Position numbers and translations under genes: made by a program
The notes under the pieces: model-generated
The model's input: only the letters and a program-made list of their open reading frames with translations
Databases searched by the model: none
Told to the model about the DNA's origin: nothing
DNA from: Secundilactobacillus silagei JCM 19001
GTDB taxonomy: Bacteria; Bacillota; Bacilli; Lactobacillales; Lactobacillaceae
DNA: 64,000 nucleotides
Assembly: GCF_002217945.1 (NCBI RefSeq)
Contig: NZ_BCMG01000001.1
Span: forward strand, 62,001 to 126,000
Reading direction: 5' to 3'
Shown: one piece after another, positions 1 through 7,725 of the stretch
Layout of the letters: each line of letters starts with the position of its first letter
Position numbering within the stretch: position 1 is the first letter of the stretch

Positions 1-788
1 TGCCATACAACGATAAGACCACTTACTTCGGCTATATGAAGAAGATGTGCCTGACGTTGCATAATCTACACATGATCTACGAGAACCGCCTGCCAATTCA
101 CGGTTCAATGGTGCGTATCAAGTTCTCTAACGGTAAGAATAAGAACGTGGTGTTCTTCGGTGATTCAGGTGCCGGGAAGTCCGAATCCTTGGAAGCATTG
201 CAGGAAATTGCGGATGATAAGATCCTGAGTCAGGAAACGATCTTTGATGATATGGGGAGCTTCACCTTAACAGGTGATGGTGATCTGTACGCGCAAGGAA
301 CTGAAATTGGGGCCTTTGTTCGACTGGACGATTTAAGTTCGGCCGTAGCCTTCAATAACATGGACCGTGGGGTGTACTTAAACCCAGACCGGAAGAATGC
401 CCGGGTTATCATTCCAGCTGATACGTATAACCGGGTTGTCGGGCATCATGGTGTAGATATGTGGATCTACGCGAATAATTACGATAAAGATATCGGTATC
501 CACCAATTCGATAACGAAGAGGATGCTAAGGCAACCTTCATTGAAGGTAAGCGGTTTGCTTTAGGGACGACTGATGAAGTTGGTATGAGTACTACCTTCT
601 TCGCTAACCCATTCGGCCCAGTGCAAGAAGAGAAGCGGACCCGTCCAATTATTGATAAGGTATTCAAGCACTTCTTCGATAAGGGAACTTATGTAGGTGA
701 AATTTATACCCACCTTGGTACTGATAAGAGTAAAGATAGTTTGAATGAAAGTGCAAAACAGCTGTTGGATGTGCTGTGGAACAGCTAG
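1..788 (+). CDS. PEP-carboxykinase-like P-loop protein, 3' part (5' end outside window)
   Basis: The reading frame is open from base 3, so this is the C-terminal part of a longer protein and the ATG at 36 is probably internal. A P-loop, GDSGAGKSE, is followed by an acidic DDMG segment, the order found in the PEP carboxykinase and HPr kinase fold. Lactobacilli carry a PEP-carboxykinase-like protein of this type, so conversion of oxaloacetate and ATP to PEP is a reasonable guess. However, the loop resembles HPr kinase (GDSGxGKSE) more than ordinary ATP-type PEPCK (GLSGTGKT). The N-terminal substrate-binding half is not visible, so the activity cannot be confirmed here. A nested hairpin follows the stop codon. 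Confidence 0.6.
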   Translation, partial: PYNDKTTYFGYMKKMCLTLHNLHMIYENRLPIHGSMVRIKFSNGKNKNVVFFGDSGAGKSESLEALQEIADDKILSQETIFDDMGSFTLTGDGDLYAQGTEIGAFVRLDDLSSAVAFNNMDRGVYLNPDRKNARVIIPADTYNRVVGHHGVDMWIYANNYDKDIGIHQFDNEEDAKATFIEGKRFALGTTDEVGMSTTFFANPFGPVQEEKRTRPIIDKVFKHFFDKGTYVGEIYTHLGTDKSKDSLNESAKQLLDVLWNS

Positions 789-796
789 AGCGTGAA

Positions 797-896
797 CCGC
801 GGCGTTTAGATAGCGGTGTGTAAGACAAGAACCACCTAAATCCCCGAACTTGGGATTTGGGTGGTTCTTGTCTTACATGTAGCTATCTGCCGCGGT
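797..896. repeat. Nested long hairpin, likely terminator
   Basis: The inner arms at 821-844 and 852-875 pair over 24 bp with one G-T wobble and a 7-base loop. Outer arms (about 797-815 and 882-896) also pair with a small bulge. No U-tract follows directly. A hairpin of the same two-tier design follows citG at about 22473-22571. Remnants of a repeated motif, ACGCGTTTC, lie at about 900 and 955. Termination and 3'-end protection are inferred roles. Confidence 0.6.
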
Positions 897-1010
897 GAAC
901 GCGTTTCGGCAATGTAAACTTAACGAGCCCCTGAAGGTGGTACACACAAACACACGCGTTTCAGCAATATTACGAAATGATTAACATTGTGTAAACCCCT
1001 AGCATTTCTC

Positions 1011-1039
1011 TTGTCAGTCTTTTGATTTGCAGATATACT
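1011..1039 (+). promoter_or_regulatory. Promoter of the small membrane protein gene
   Basis: TTGTCA at 1011-1016 and TATACT at 1034-1039 are separated by 17 bp. Transcription would start near 1046, downstream of the ATG at 1027, which supports the GTG at 1081 as the real start codon. Confidence 0.65.
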
Positions 1040-1080
1040 ATCTTAAAATCAAAGTTAAGAAAGCAAAGAGGGATGATAAC

Positions 1081-1311
1081 GTGCAATTAATTTTTACAAA
1101 ACTACTCTGGTCAATGTTAATGGTCACCGGGCTAATTGGGTCAATTATTGGCTTCGTGCTACCGATCATCCCTGGAATTCCATTTTTAGTATTGATGATT
1201 TATAGCCTTAAAAAAATTTCACCAGCTTTTCATCGTTGGCTTACACGCACCCGATTGGCTGAATGGTTAAGAAAGCATCAACCAACTCTGGCCAAATGGC
1301 TGGTTGGTTAA
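1081..1311 (+). CDS. Small membrane protein, YbaN/DUF454-like
   Basis: This 76-residue protein has one long or two short membrane segments around a conserved turn, FVLPIIPGIPFLVL, followed by a basic amphipathic tail. The Leu-Pro-x2-Pro-Gly-x-Pro core and the following HRWL resemble the DUF454 (YbaN) family of inner-membrane proteins of unknown role. The GTG start is chosen because an AGAGGG ribosome site lies about 9 bases before it, and because the promoter at 1011-1039 starts RNA downstream of the longer ATG frame. It is a single-gene transcript with its own promoter and terminator. Confidence 0.6.
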   Translation: MQLIFTKLLWSMLMVTGLIGSIIGFVLPIIPGIPFLVLMIYSLKKISPAFHRWLTRTRLAEWLRKHQPTLAKWLVG

Positions 1312-1320
1312 TTACCAGCT

Positions 1321-1364
1321 AAAAATACGCCTCAAAGCTGTTTACAGCTCCGGGGCGTATTTTT
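1321..1364. terminator. Bidirectional terminator
   Basis: The arms AAAAATACGCC and GGCGTATTTTT flank a loop that can itself pair. It has T-runs on both strands and lies between two convergent genes. Confidence 0.75.
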
Positions 1365-1380
1365 ATTGCGCATTTACAAA

Positions 1381-2751
1381 CTAAAAACCAAAAGTTGAGT
1401 CCGGTGCGTAAATGTATTGACTATAGTCATTACTATCAACGTTAGGTGTCAATTGTTTAATGAGCCGATAAGGTTTAGTGGCACTAGTGCTGGTTTCATC
1501 AGTCGCATGGACGTTGATTTTACGGGGCCAGGTTTGCAATTCAGGGCTAATATCTACTGAGTAGCGTTCAACCCACTTGCCATTAACAAGTTTGTAGTCC
1601 CAGAAACCACAGCCTTGGATCTCACGATAAGAGGTGGCACCGTCACGAATCAGTTGTGCCTGCATATCGGCTTTTTGGCTGCCTGAATCAGCAGGTGTGA
1701 ACCAAATGCCGTGAATCTTAGTTGGTTGAGTTTCTGACAGGGTCAACAGATCGCTAGTCTTGACGTAGTATGTCCGGTTGTTGCCAGTGGTGATCAATGT
1801 AAAGTCACCCTTAGTAGCCAACTTGGCAAAACTAGTTAAATCTAATGGCCAATCAGCTTGCTGAATAAATGCTGACTTGTCATCAGGGAAAGCATAGAAA
1901 GGTCCAATCAAATCGGTAATGCTTGTCGTTGATGTAGATGACGGTGCACCCTTACCGTACTGAGCTTGTGCCAATATACTTGCTGCGGGAATAGGATCTT
2001 CTGTCCATTCACCGTGAAGCGTTTGATCATAATCCGGATCATCGACAGGGGCAGTAAAGGTTTCAACGGCTGGAATCGTTGTCTTGCCGTCACTTCCCAG
2101 AACTGGTAAGTCGACAATTCGGAATTGATAGCCTTTGTAAGCATGTGCGGTTTCATAAGCGACAATCGTGTTAACTTGGTCGGTGGTCAACTTTGGCGAA
2201 TTCGACTTTATGGTAGCAGTTGTCATTGTTTGTAACCACTTGCTTGGTTCAGTGGTAGCTGGATCATAGTCGTCTACTTTAGTGCCCTGATAAGTTGAAG
2301 CGTAGGGGAGCGTTGAATAATAGATGCCCTTACTTGGGTAGCTGTAGTTACCAGATTTAGGAGTATTGTTCTGAACGGGTGCAGTCCGGTTACCAAATGG
2401 ATTACCGGGTGCTAGGTACCCGTGCCAAACGTAGCCGGTGATCTTTTTATTGCCGCTGGTGACCCGATAATAGATGGAACTCTTCTTACCCTGAGTCATT
2501 TTGACACTCTTTGAGAGATACCAAGTTGTCTTGGGGTAGTGTTTTAGATTATGCAGTTTCTTAGTGTGCTTGGCATTCCACATGTAGGCTGTAGTGCCTT
2601 TCTTTGCTTGGTGGTAGGGCAGTGAACCCGAATAATTTTTAACCTTCGTCCAGCGATAAGCCGCGTGGCCAGTAGCTGGTTGGGTAGCCGTACCCACAAG
2701 GCCAACGGTGGTCATTAAAGCCGTTGCCAGAATAAGCTTTCTAAACTTCAA
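1381..2751 (-). CDS. Secreted protein with SH3-like N-terminal module
   Basis: The 456-residue protein begins with a Sec signal peptide (basic start, hydrophobic core, predicted cleavage near GHAA, about residue 30). Residues 35-115 form a basic, aromatic-rich module (SLPYHQAKKGT, YRVTSGNK, GYVWHGYL) of the kind repeated in lactobacillar wall-binding proteins. The remaining 330 residues are not recognised; they show no catalytic motif, transmembrane anchor or LPxTG. The start is TTG, placed about 8 bases after an AGAGGG ribosome site. A promoter-like TATACT lies at 2775-2780 on the complementary strand. It is probably exported and held at the wall by the N-terminal module. Function is unknown. 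Confidence 0.6.
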   Translation of the reverse strand: MKFRKLILATALMTTVGLVGTATQPATGHAAYRWTKVKNYSGSLPYHQAKKGTTAYMWNAKHTKKLHNLKHYPKTTWYLSKSVKMTQGKKSSIYYRVTSGNKKITGYVWHGYLAPGNPFGNRTAPVQNNTPKSGNYSYPSKGIYYSTLPYASTYQGTKVDDYDPATTEPSKWLQTMTTATIKSNSPKLTTDQVNTIVAYETAHAYKGYQFRIVDLPVLGSDGKTTIPAVETFTAPVDDPDYDQTLHGEWTEDPIPAASILAQAQYGKGAPSSTSTTSITDLIGPFYAFPDDKSAFIQQADWPLDLTSFAKLATKGDFTLITTGNNRTYYVKTSDLLTLSETQPTKIHGIWFTPADSGSQKADMQAQLIRDGATSYREIQGCGFWDYKLVNGKWVERYSVDISPELQTWPRKINVHATDETSTSATKPYRLIKQLTPNVDSNDYSQYIYAPDSTFGF

Positions 2752-2829
2752 AATGAATTCCCTCTTTCAAGCTAAGTATACTATAGGCTAGATTTCAGAT
2801 AAGCAGGAATTCCCATTTCTTAATAAATA

Positions 2830-2873
2830 AAATCGGATTCGTTCATTATCAGTACAGTGAACGAATCCGGTTT
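2830..2873 (-). terminator. Terminator of the lactate oxidase gene
   Basis: Arms of about 16 bp, with CGGATTCGTTCA pairing to TGAACGAATCCG, are followed by a T-rich run on the minus strand. Confidence 0.75.
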
Positions 2874-2899
2874 ATTTAATAGGTTGTATGCAATTGAGG

Positions 2900-4009
2900 T
2901 TAGTACTGAATATTCAGTAACTTAGCGTGTTTAATATCTGCCACGGTCTTAGTCCCAGCTAACTGCATGACGATCTTTAGTTCGTTATTCAAATGTTCAA
3001 AGACAGAGAAGACCCCGTCAGCGCCACCTAAAGCTAGTCCGAAGAAGGCGGGACGACCAATGCCGACTAAATCGGCACCCAGCGCTAGGGCCTTAAAGAC
3101 ATCGGAACCACGCCGAACACCCGAGTCAAAGAGGACGGGCACTTGGTGGTTAACCGCCTTAGCCACGCTCTCAAGGACATCAAAACTAGCGGGGCCACCG
3201 TTGAGCTGCCGGCCACCGTGGTTAGAAACGTAGACGCCAGCAGCCCCAGCACCAATTGCGTAAAGTGCGTCTTCAGGAGATTCAATCCCCTTGACGATTA
3301 CTGGCAGGTCAGTGTAGTCGATGATGCGTTGAACGTCTTTTGGGCCGATCTTTTGGGCGGCAGCGGCGTAAATTTCAGAAATGCCCTTACCCTCGCCATC
3401 GCCTTGGCTGAACTTGACCAAGTTAGCCATTGGGATTGGAAACTGGAAGTGGTTTACGATATCGGCTTCACGATAGCCGCCAACAGTGGCATCAACCGTG
3501 AGGATAATCGCTTTAACACCGGCCTTTTTTGCTTCATCCAAGATGGATCTGTTAAAGTCCCAATTTTTACTCATGTAGAGCTGGAAGAATTGGGGCGCAC
3601 CGCCGCCACCAGCGGCAACGTCTGCGATTGAGGCGGAAGAATAAGTGCTTTCCGTCATCAGTGCGCCGGCTTTGGCAACTCCTTTAGCAGTATCAGCTTC
3701 ACCTTTGACATGGGCTAAGCCTTGCGCGGCAGCCGGCGCCATTATAATGGGTGTCTTTAAGTCGATACCAAATACGTTAGTGTCCGTTTGCGGTTTTTCA
3801 ATGTTACTTAACGACCTAGGCACAATCTGGCGATGCTGAAAAGCCTTCCGATTTGCCTGCAAAGTAAATTCATCTTCCGAGCCACTGGTGATATAACCAA
3901 ATCCGCCAGCAGGAATAATCTGCTTAGCTTCTGCTTCCAATTGAGTCAAGTTAACGATGTCGATGAGTCTTTCGTTTTCGTTTTGCTTGTAACCATTTGT
4001 TATTACCAT
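2900..4009 (-). CDS. lox: L-lactate oxidase (FMN-dependent alpha-hydroxy acid oxidase)
   Basis: This enzyme oxidises L-lactate with O2 to pyruvate and H2O2, feeding aerobic acetate formation. The 369-residue length fits the family (374 in Aerococcus viridans). The FMN-enzyme active-site signature SNHGGRQ is present with His264 and Arg267. Other residues matching the Aerococcus active site are Tyr39 (GGFGYI), Tyr145 (QLYMSK), Arg180 and Lys240. The ATG at 4009 follows a GGAGGC ribosome site by 6 bases; a longer frame to 4093 would run through the promoter and is rejected. It is a single-gene unit. A perfect cre site just upstream of the -35 box predicts CcpA control. An NAD-independent lactate dehydrogenase role is possible but less likely given the Tyr/His/Arg set. 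Confidence 0.88.
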   Translation of the reverse strand: MVITNGYKQNENERLIDIVNLTQLEAEAKQIIPAGGFGYITSGSEDEFTLQANRKAFQHRQIVPRSLSNIEKPQTDTNVFGIDLKTPIIMAPAAAQGLAHVKGEADTAKGVAKAGALMTESTYSSASIADVAAGGGGAPQFFQLYMSKNWDFNRSILDEAKKAGVKAIILTVDATVGGYREADIVNHFQFPIPMANLVKFSQGDGEGKGISEIYAAAAQKIGPKDVQRIIDYTDLPVIVKGIESPEDALYAIGAGAAGVYVSNHGGRQLNGGPASFDVLESVAKAVNHQVPVLFDSGVRRGSDVFKALALGADLVGIGRPAFFGLALGGADGVFSVFEHLNNELKIVMQLAGTKTVADIKHAKLLNIQY

Positions 4010-4064
4010 AGTATGGCCTCCAATGAAGCTGATGAGTTGAAGTAAATGAGCTGTAAACGTCTTT

Positions 4065-4115
4065 AGTTTATCGGCCTGTAATGGGAGAGTCAAGACTTAC
4101 GTGTTACCGCTTACA
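4065..4115 (-). promoter_or_regulatory. Lactate oxidase promoter with cre (CcpA) site
   Basis: On the minus strand TTGACT (4088-4093) and TAAACT (4065-4070) are 17 bp apart. The 14-mer TGTAAGCGGTAACA (4102-4115) matches the cre consensus TGNNANCGNTNNCA at every fixed position on both strands. It sits directly upstream of the -35 box, centred about 50 bp before the expected start. Confidence 0.7.
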
Positions 4116-4116
4116 A

Positions 4117-4161
4117 AAACGTCACCCGTTAACCGATTGGATGACGATCAATTAACGGGTG
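4117..4161 (-). terminator. Terminator of the DUF2252 gene
   Basis: CACCCGTTAA (4123-4132) and TTAACGGGTG (4152-4161) are perfect arms. On the minus strand the second arm is followed by ACGTTTTT. Confidence 0.65.
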
Positions 4162-4164
4162 GCA

Positions 4165-5523
4165 TCATAGATGACGATAGCGTTTAAAGGATGCGAAGTC
4201 CTGGTTAACCTGTTCGACGTAAGCGGCCGTCCAACTTTGAATCGCACTGTCAAAATTCTCGGAATGGCCGGTATAGCCAAGAATCACACCGGCAGTAGGG
4301 CTTTGAGCGTGGGCAATCCCCAGTACCCAGGCACAGGTTTTGGCATAGGCATCAAACTGATCCCAATCAAGGGCTGAAAGGTCAATCGACGCCTTCATAT
4401 CACGGAATTGACGCACGTAGAAGCTCTTTTTTTCGGTTGCAAAGTAACCTAGAAAGGCATCGGAAGCCGATTGGAGAATCTTTTGACAGTCAACGATTCG
4501 CTTACCTTCGTTTTGCTCGTACTGAACGTTTTGGACGTTGACCTGATCCGCTAATTGACGGTGCGGCAGGGCTTCCTTAATTTGCAAAACCAGGTGGGAA
4601 TCATCAGTTCCGGTCAGTAGCAGCAGGTAGCAAAGTGAACCAAAGCTACCAACACCGACACTGTGGCGGACAATATCGGTGACGTGATACTGCGACAGCA
4701 TCAAACTGACGTCGGGGGCCAAGGATTGCCGGTATTGACTGAGATATTTGGTAATGTGCTTGGTTACGCGGTCTTCAACGTGGCGCGTGCGTGGCGGGGT
4801 TTCTTTAAAGGCAATTTGGCCGTCACTGTCCGTGACCGTAAATTTACGGACGACCTGCTCAGAATCGCGTTTACCAGCCTTATCGAGAAACTTTTTAAGC
4901 TTTTTAGTCTGCGCTTCTTTTAAGGGGATGGTGCTCAAAACGGTTTCTACGCTGTTGACAGGGTAGAAGCGGTTAAGCGCGGTTTTCTTAAACATTTCTT
5001 GGAGACTTTCACGGTAGGTCTGGCCCAGCGCTTTGACTAGCGTCGTTAGTGCTTGCTCGTCAAATGAATGTTCACGGCCAGCCAATAAAGTACTGACGGC
5101 TAACCGTTTAAGATCCCACTCAAAGGGGCTGATGCCGGATTCATCGAAATCATTTAAGTCGAATAACAGCTGCCGTTCCGGTGAGCCAAAGAACCCAAAG
5201 TTACCAATGTGGGCGTCACCGCAGCTCACCGCGTGAATCGGTGAGTTGGCTTGCTGCGCGAGATCGTACTCCATAAGTTCTGCGGTACCACGAAAAAAAG
5301 CGAAACTGGACTGGTTGACACGTTGCGTTCGTTCCGGCAGCAGCTCTGGAATCAGAATGGCGCGGACTTCATCCATTAACTGATTCGGGTCACGATCGGT
5401 TGCGGTATAGTGACCGAGTTCTTCAAACGGAAACGCTGTCCGCAATTTTTTACCGAACTTTTTTTGTTCTTTTAAGGGTTGCTGTACGAATAACTGACTA
5501 AAATCAAATGGTTTAACACTCAT
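4165..5523 (-). CDS. DUF2252 family protein
   Basis: This 452-residue protein is recognised by the segment CGDAHIGNFGFFGSPER followed by LLFDLNDFDES, the hallmark of DUF2252. The family has a protein-kinase-like fold: the conserved His-x-x-Asn-Phe and the later Asp resemble the catalytic loop and metal-binding Asp of aminoglycoside-phosphotransferase-like kinases. No substrate is known. There is no signal peptide, so it is cytoplasmic. The ATG at 5523 is preferred over an adjacent GTG because AGGTG lies 7 bases before it. It stands alone, divergent from pgm, with its own terminator. Confidence 0.8.
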   Translation of the reverse strand: MSVKPFDFSQLFVQQPLKEQKKFGKKLRTAFPFEELGHYTATDRDPNQLMDEVRAILIPELLPERTQRVNQSSFAFFRGTAELMEYDLAQQANSPIHAVSCGDAHIGNFGFFGSPERQLLFDLNDFDESGISPFEWDLKRLAVSTLLAGREHSFDEQALTTLVKALGQTYRESLQEMFKKTALNRFYPVNSVETVLSTIPLKEAQTKKLKKFLDKAGKRDSEQVVRKFTVTDSDGQIAFKETPPRTRHVEDRVTKHITKYLSQYRQSLAPDVSLMLSQYHVTDIVRHSVGVGSFGSLCYLLLLTGTDDSHLVLQIKEALPHRQLADQVNVQNVQYEQNEGKRIVDCQKILQSASDAFLGYFATEKKSFYVRQFRDMKASIDLSALDWDQFDAYAKTCAWVLGIAHAQSPTAGVILGYTGHSENFDSAIQSWTAAYVEQVNQDFASFKRYRHL

Positions 5524-5658
5524 CACAATTCACCTCATGATTATAATTACGTCTAGTTTAACACTTGAAAGGCTGTCGGCTTCGCTATTGCACTGCAAAA
5601 GAATTTGAAAAATGATAAAATTGTAAGGGCCTTCAAAGCACCAAAGTTTAAAATTGTT

Positions 5659-5699
5659 TAGTAAAATTTTTACTATTTTGGGGCATTTAGTTCTATACT
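5659..5699 (+). promoter_or_regulatory. pgm promoter with palindromic operator (candidate GalR site)
   Basis: The 17-base palindrome TAGTAAAATTTTTACTA at 5659-5675 covers the -35 area of a promoter whose -10 box TATACT lies at 5694-5699. A closely related sequence overlaps the galK start region at 7690-7705, which points to a shared repressor, most simply the GalR encoded at 11489. The assignment to GalR is inference. Confidence 0.55.
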
Positions 5700-5761
5700 A
5701 AAAGTGAAGACATAAAAGAGAATGAGTTATTTAAATATCAAATCATGAGGAGTGCGATACG

Positions 5762-7489
5762 ATGACTTGGCAAGATAATTATCAAGTATGGAAGAACTAC
5801 CAAGACTTAGATCCAGCACTAGCACAAGAACTAGCCGATATGGCGGGTGATCAAGAAGCCCTAGAAAACGCCTTTACGAAACCAATGGTCTTTGGGACTG
5901 CCGGCATGCGGGGCTTAATTGGTCCTGGTATCGGTGAAATGAACGTTTATACCGTTGGTGCCGCTGCTGAAGGGTTAGCCCGGTTTATGGATACGTTAGA
6001 TGATAAGGATAAGCAACGCGGGGTTGCTATCAGCTTTGATTCACGGTATCACTCACGGGAGTTTGCCCACCATTCAGCCCACGTTTTGGGTGCCCACGGG
6101 ATTCCAAGCTTTGTGTTCGATGATATTCGGCCCACACCAGAACTCTCATTTGCCGTTCGTCACCTGCATACGTACGCCGGTATCATGATTACCGCCAGTC
6201 ATAACCCGAAGCAGTACAACGGGTTTAAGATCTACGGTCCTGATGGCGGTCAAATGCCACCAAAGGCTGCCGATCAGATCACTGAATACGTTAACGGTAT
6301 CGATAATATGTTTACCGTTAAGACGGTAAAAGAAACCACGCTGCGAAAGCAAAACCTGATTCACATTATTGGTGAAGACGTCGACGAAGATTATTTAGCC
6401 GGTGTTAAGGCCGTCTCCATTAATCCGAAACTGGTCGATGAAGTTGGTAAAGATATGACTTTGATCTACACGCCGCTGCATGGGACTGGTCATATCATTG
6501 GCTACCGGGCCTTAAAGGATACCGGCTACAACCACTTTACGATGGTTAAGGAACAGGCCATTGCCGATCCTGAATTTCCAACGGTCGTCCACCCTAACCC
6601 AGAATTTCCAGAAGCGTTCAATATGGCAATCAAGTTAGGTAAGAAGGAGGGCGCTGACCTATTAGTTGCCACCGACCCAGATGCTGACCGTCTTGGTGCC
6701 GCTGTGCGGATGCCAAATGGTGAATATCAGCTGATGACGGGTAACCAAATCGCTTCCGTACTATTAAACTACATTTTAAAGGCTAAGCAGGATGCTGGGA
6801 AACTCCCAGCTGACGGCATGGTCGTTAAGTCCATTGTTTCCACTGAATTAGCCACTAAGATCTGTGAACACTATGGTGTCAAGATGGTCAACGTTTTGAC
6901 CGGTTTCAAGTACATTGCTGAACAGATCAAGCTGGCTGAACAGAACCACGATCACACCTTCCTGTTTGGGTTTGAAGAAAGCTTCGGCTATCTGATCAAC
7001 CCGTTCGTTCGTGATAAGGATGCGATTCAATCGACGATCTTGTTGGCTGAAGTTGCCGCTTATTACAAGCAGCAGGGCTTAACCTTGTATGACGGTATTC
7101 AACAATTATACAAGACGTATGGCTATTACAAAGCCAAGACCACTGCTAAGGAATTTGACGGTGTTGATGGGGCCGATAAGATGGCTGCCATCATGAAGTC
7201 GTTACGGGATTCCCACCCAACTGAGTTTGCCGGTGTCAAGGTTGAAACTACCGATGATTACCAGACGCAAGTTGCCACTCATCAAGACGGCAGCACGGAG
7301 AAGTTAACGTTGCCAGTTTCCAACGTTTTGAAGTACTGGTTAGCTGATGGCACCTGGATCGCTGTTCGGCCTTCAGGGACTGAACCTAAGATCAAGTTCT
7401 ACATTGGCACTAACGGTAAGACGGATGCAGCAACTGCTCAAAAACTAGACGACTTTGAAAAAGCTTTGACCCAGTGGGTTAAGGACTAA
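5762..7489 (+). CDS. pgm: Phosphoglucomutase (alpha-D-phosphohexomutase)
   Basis: The enzyme interconverts glucose-1-phosphate and glucose-6-phosphate. The 575-residue length is usual for the Gram-positive PgcA/Pgm type. The phosphoserine loop ASHNPKQYNG, the metal loop DPDADRLG, the sugar-binding loop FGFEESFGY and the phosphate-binding RPSGTEPKIKFY appear in the canonical order. The ATG follows GAGGAG at good spacing. It lies immediately before the gal operon and carries a GalR-type operator candidate, so it probably takes glucose-1-phosphate from the Leloir pathway into glycolysis and also serves UDP-glucose synthesis. A hairpin terminator separates it from galK. Confidence 0.93.
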   Translation: MTWQDNYQVWKNYQDLDPALAQELADMAGDQEALENAFTKPMVFGTAGMRGLIGPGIGEMNVYTVGAAAEGLARFMDTLDDKDKQRGVAISFDSRYHSREFAHHSAHVLGAHGIPSFVFDDIRPTPELSFAVRHLHTYAGIMITASHNPKQYNGFKIYGPDGGQMPPKAADQITEYVNGIDNMFTVKTVKETTLRKQNLIHIIGEDVDEDYLAGVKAVSINPKLVDEVGKDMTLIYTPLHGTGHIIGYRALKDTGYNHFTMVKEQAIADPEFPTVVHPNPEFPEAFNMAIKLGKKEGADLLVATDPDADRLGAAVRMPNGEYQLMTGNQIASVLLNYILKAKQDAGKLPADGMVVKSIVSTELATKICEHYGVKMVNVLTGFKYIAEQIKLAEQNHDHTFLFGFEESFGYLINPFVRDKDAIQSTILLAEVAAYYKQQGLTLYDGIQQLYKTYGYYKAKTTAKEFDGVDGADKMAAIMKSLRDSHPTEFAGVKVETTDDYQTQVATHQDGSTEKLTLPVSNVLKYWLADGTWIAVRPSGTEPKIKFYIGTNGKTDAATAQKLDDFEKALTQWVKD

Positions 7490-7507
7490 TTATTAAGTCA
7501 ATCAATA

Positions 7508-7553
7508 AAAGCAACCCAATTTAATCAACCTTGACTAGATTGGATTGCTTTAG
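7508..7553 (+). terminator. Terminator of pgm
   Basis: AAAGCAACCCAAT (7508-7520) pairs with ATTGGATTGCTTT (7539-7551) with one wobble, ending in T residues. Confidence 0.6.
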
Positions 7554-7634
7554 TTGTCTAGTCGGAGTAAGTTCGTCTGGCAGGGACCAATATTGATCAG
7601 TTTTGAACACGCCGAAAGATTGATTTAAAGCTAA

Positions 7635-7684
7635 AGAAAACGATTTCATTTTTCATTGACATTGGCCTGAAATTAGGTTACGTT
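7635..7684 (+). promoter_or_regulatory. galK promoter with cre-like site
   Basis: AGAAAACGATTTCA (7635-7648) matches the cre consensus at all fixed positions except the first. TTGACA at 7656-7661 is followed after 17 bp by a weak -10 box TACGTT (7679-7684). Carbon catabolite repression of galactose genes by CcpA fits this arrangement. Confidence 0.6.
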
Positions 7685-7689
7685 AGAGA

Positions 7690-7705
7690 TAGTAAAAATT
7701 TAGTA
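7690..7705 (+). promoter_or_regulatory. Candidate GalR operator at galK
   Basis: TAGTAAAAATTTAGTA is the pgm-type palindrome with one base changed in the second half. It lies at the expected transcription start, a repressing position. A second partial half-site, TAGTAAAA, follows within the same stretch. Confidence 0.45.
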
Positions 7706-7725
7706 AAATTTGTGGAGGCATAATT

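Noticed and set aside
3143-3631. Open frame of 162 codons opposite the lactate oxidase gene
   Set aside because: The minus-strand frame encodes a complete enzyme with all active-site residues; the plus frame has no ribosome site or recognisable motif.
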